Source of the DNA: Planctomycetota bacterium
GTDB lineage: Bacteria; Planctomycetota; Planctomycetia; Isosphaerales; Isosphaeraceae
NCBI GenBank assembly: GCA_021818605.1
Contig: JAKAUH010000444.1
Location: 1-8,070 of the forward strand
DNA length: 8,070 nt
Direction: 5' to 3'
Under the pieces are notes generated by a model. The model made no database searches. It was not told the origin of the DNA and saw only the letters and a list, made by a program, of their open reading frames with translations. The position numbers and the translations under genes were made by a program. Numbering within the stretch: the stretch's first letter is position 1; every line of letters begins with the position of its first letter. Shown one piece after another: positions 7,301 through 8,070 of the stretch.

Positions 7301-7627
7301 TCAGGACGGCTGGCCCGCGCCGGGCGAGGCGACGGCGGTGGTCACCACCGGGGCCGCCCCGGTGGGCGCCTCGATGGTCTCGATCTGGGTCTCGGCGTCC
7401 AGGGCGACCTCGGTGATCTCGCCGGAATCACGCCTGAGGCGGATGGTCTCTTGCTGGCAGTACGACGCCTTGCCGCCCATCTCGATCCCGCCGACCGGGC
7501 GCCGGCTGGACCGTTCGATGACGCCCTCGACCTGCGTCAGCCATCGCCGATGGCCGATGCGGACGTACTGGGTGACCCGGACACGCGTGCCAGGCGTGTA
7601 CTGCGACTTGGGAGTGGTGGGGATCAT
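7301..7627 (-). CDS. Small beta-rich protein of unknown function
   Basis: This is a 108-residue protein. Residues 10-85 form a compact, beta-rich, basic domain starting 'YTPGTRVRVTQYVRIGHRRW' and continuing 'QVEGVIE', 'PVGGIEMGGKASYC' and 'TIRLRRDSGEITEVALD'. The alternating hydrophobic pattern and Gly turns suggest a small SH3-like or OB-like barrel. Residues 86-108 are an Ala/Pro/Val/Thr tail, probably disordered. I recall similar short proteins in planctomycete genomes but know no assigned function. There is one cysteine (C57), no signal peptide and no membrane segment, so it is probably cytoplasmic. ATG 7627 is the start, without a clear Shine-Dalgarno; a 35-codon ORF ends on this codon (ATGA), so coupling is possible. 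It is separated from the nuoN-like gene by 278 bases of mostly repeats and is probably not in its operon. A 185-codon plus-strand frame over it is a composition artefact. Confidence 0.7.
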   Translation of the reverse strand: MIPTTPKSQYTPGTRVRVTQYVRIGHRRWLTQVEGVIERSSRRPVGGIEMGGKASYCQQETIRLRRDSGEITEVALDAETQIETIEAPTGAAPVVTTAVASPGAGQPS

Positions 7628-7731
7628 ACTTGCAACATGCCATTCTGGCGACCCGCGGTGCGATCACCTGGGATCGGCGCGCGACGGGGCGGCCTCGTTG
7701 AGATCGATCTTTTCCGCTTTCGAGGAATCAT
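7624..7731 (-). CDS. Possible 35-residue basic small ORF coupled to the next gene
   Basis: ATG at 7731 (minus strand) opens a 35-codon frame whose TGA (7624-7626) overlaps the ATG of the 108-residue protein in an ATGA junction. The product would start MIPRKRKRSISTR and be very rich in Arg, Pro and Lys. The overlap geometry suits a leader peptide or small coupled gene. No Shine-Dalgarno is seen, and Arg/Pro-rich short frames are common by chance at this GC content. The same frame also stays open upstream of the ATG. Treat it as a candidate only. Confidence 0.2.
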   Translation of the reverse strand: MIPRKRKRSISTRPPRRAPIPGDRTAGRQNGMLQV

Positions 7732-8070
7732 CTTAAGACTGCCGGCCGTGGCGGGCAAGTCCTCTGTGCGGGGCGGCGGAGGCCGCGATCACGCGGGCGC
7801 CCGTGCGGGCGGTCGAGCGCCGAACGCCTGTGCGGCTCACAGACCGGCCCTCAGGTTCTCCGACCGGTTCGGTCCAATCCAAGTGCAAGAGGCGGCTCGG
7901 TCTGCTAATCAGGCCCGATCTGAGCCGCTCGGGTCCGATCCGGTCGCCGGAAAGAGCCGGCTCCGACACACGACCGGTCCGACTCGGCGGACCGATTCCG
8001 GCACGGCCGTCAGGGCCCGCCCGCCTGCTCCTCACGCCCGTCTCCCCGTGTTCGGTGCGGGTCTCCGACC
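7732..8070. other. GC-rich stretch without a supported gene
   Basis: A 100-codon minus-strand frame (7733-8035) is open here, but its product is Arg/Gly/Pro/Ser-rich low complexity without recognisable structure, so I do not call it. From about 7840 the sequence is crowded with related words: CGACCGGTTCGGTCC at 7861, GGTCCGATCCGG at 7932, CGACCGGTCC at 7971 and GGACCGATTCCGG at 7989. The 5' regulatory region of the 108-residue gene should lie at its left end, but no clear promoter is visible. No tRNA fits: a TCTGCTAATCA segment resembles a serine anticodon loop but has no cloverleaf around it. Confidence 0.5.
7891..7929. other. Hairpin in the GC-rich intergenic stretch
   Basis: GCGGCTC (7892-7898) is the exact complement of GAGCCGC (7922-7928). 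G-T pairs at both ends and one further G-C pair extend the stem to about 10 pairs around a 19-base loop. No T-run follows on either strand, so an intrinsic terminator is not supported. It could be a structured leader or simply GC-rich chance pairing. Confidence 0.35.

Noticed and set aside
7179..7736. A 185-codon plus-strand frame
   Set aside because: It is antisense to the 108-residue gene and starts inside repeat copy B; no recognisable domain.
7880..7945. A possible serine tRNA (TCTGCTAATCA with GGTCCGATCC)
   Set aside because: The anticodon-like loop lacks matching acceptor and D stems, and the T-loop-like stretch does not have the TTC-purine-A pattern in place.
7733..8035. A 100-codon minus-strand frame
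   Set aside because: It has low-complexity Arg/Gly/Pro/Ser composition, no ribosome binding site and no family resemblance.

Overview
The window looks like chromosomal DNA from a high-GC planctomycete, probably near the Isosphaeraceae or Gemmataceae. This rests on three things: a BatA-like / von Willebrand factor A (VWA) / coiled-coil membrane gene set, a small basic beta-rich protein of planctomycete type, and intergenic repeats built on GAACCGCGAAAAACACGA. The assignment comes from recognising family-like sequence by eye; no database search was made.

Positions 1-5125 hold three plus-strand genes. The first is the C-terminal part of a BatA-like protein, cut by the window edge. It overlaps by one base (TGATG) a 904-residue membrane protein with two VWA domains and a glutamine-amidotransferase-like fold between them. 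After a 99-base gap comes a 489-residue membrane protein with a long coiled coil and a conserved-looking C-terminal block. Such genes usually sit downstream of a MoxR-type AAA ATPase and a DUF58 protein, which would lie to the left of this window. Together they suggest a membrane-anchored complex facing the periplasm or cell surface, possibly metal-dependent through the VWA MIDAS sites. Its physiological role is not established.

Positions 5126-7300 hold one minus-strand gene for a divergent homologue of NADH-quinone oxidoreductase subunit N (NuoN). It is convergent to the VWA cluster, and no other complex I gene is visible. Related palindromic repeat elements of roughly 105-112 bases flank it on both sides. 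On its 5' side one of these joins three tandem 42-base units. The edge of the 3' element overlaps the stop codon of the gene.

Positions 7301-8070 hold a small minus-strand gene for a 108-residue protein of unknown function. A possible 35-codon ORF ends on its start codon in an ATGA overlap. The rest, to the window end, is GC-rich and probably non-coding, with recurring GGTCCGA/CGGACC words and one hairpin.

No tRNA, rRNA, CRISPR array, insertion sequence or transposase was found. The most unusual structure is the repeat architecture around the divergent nuoN-like gene.
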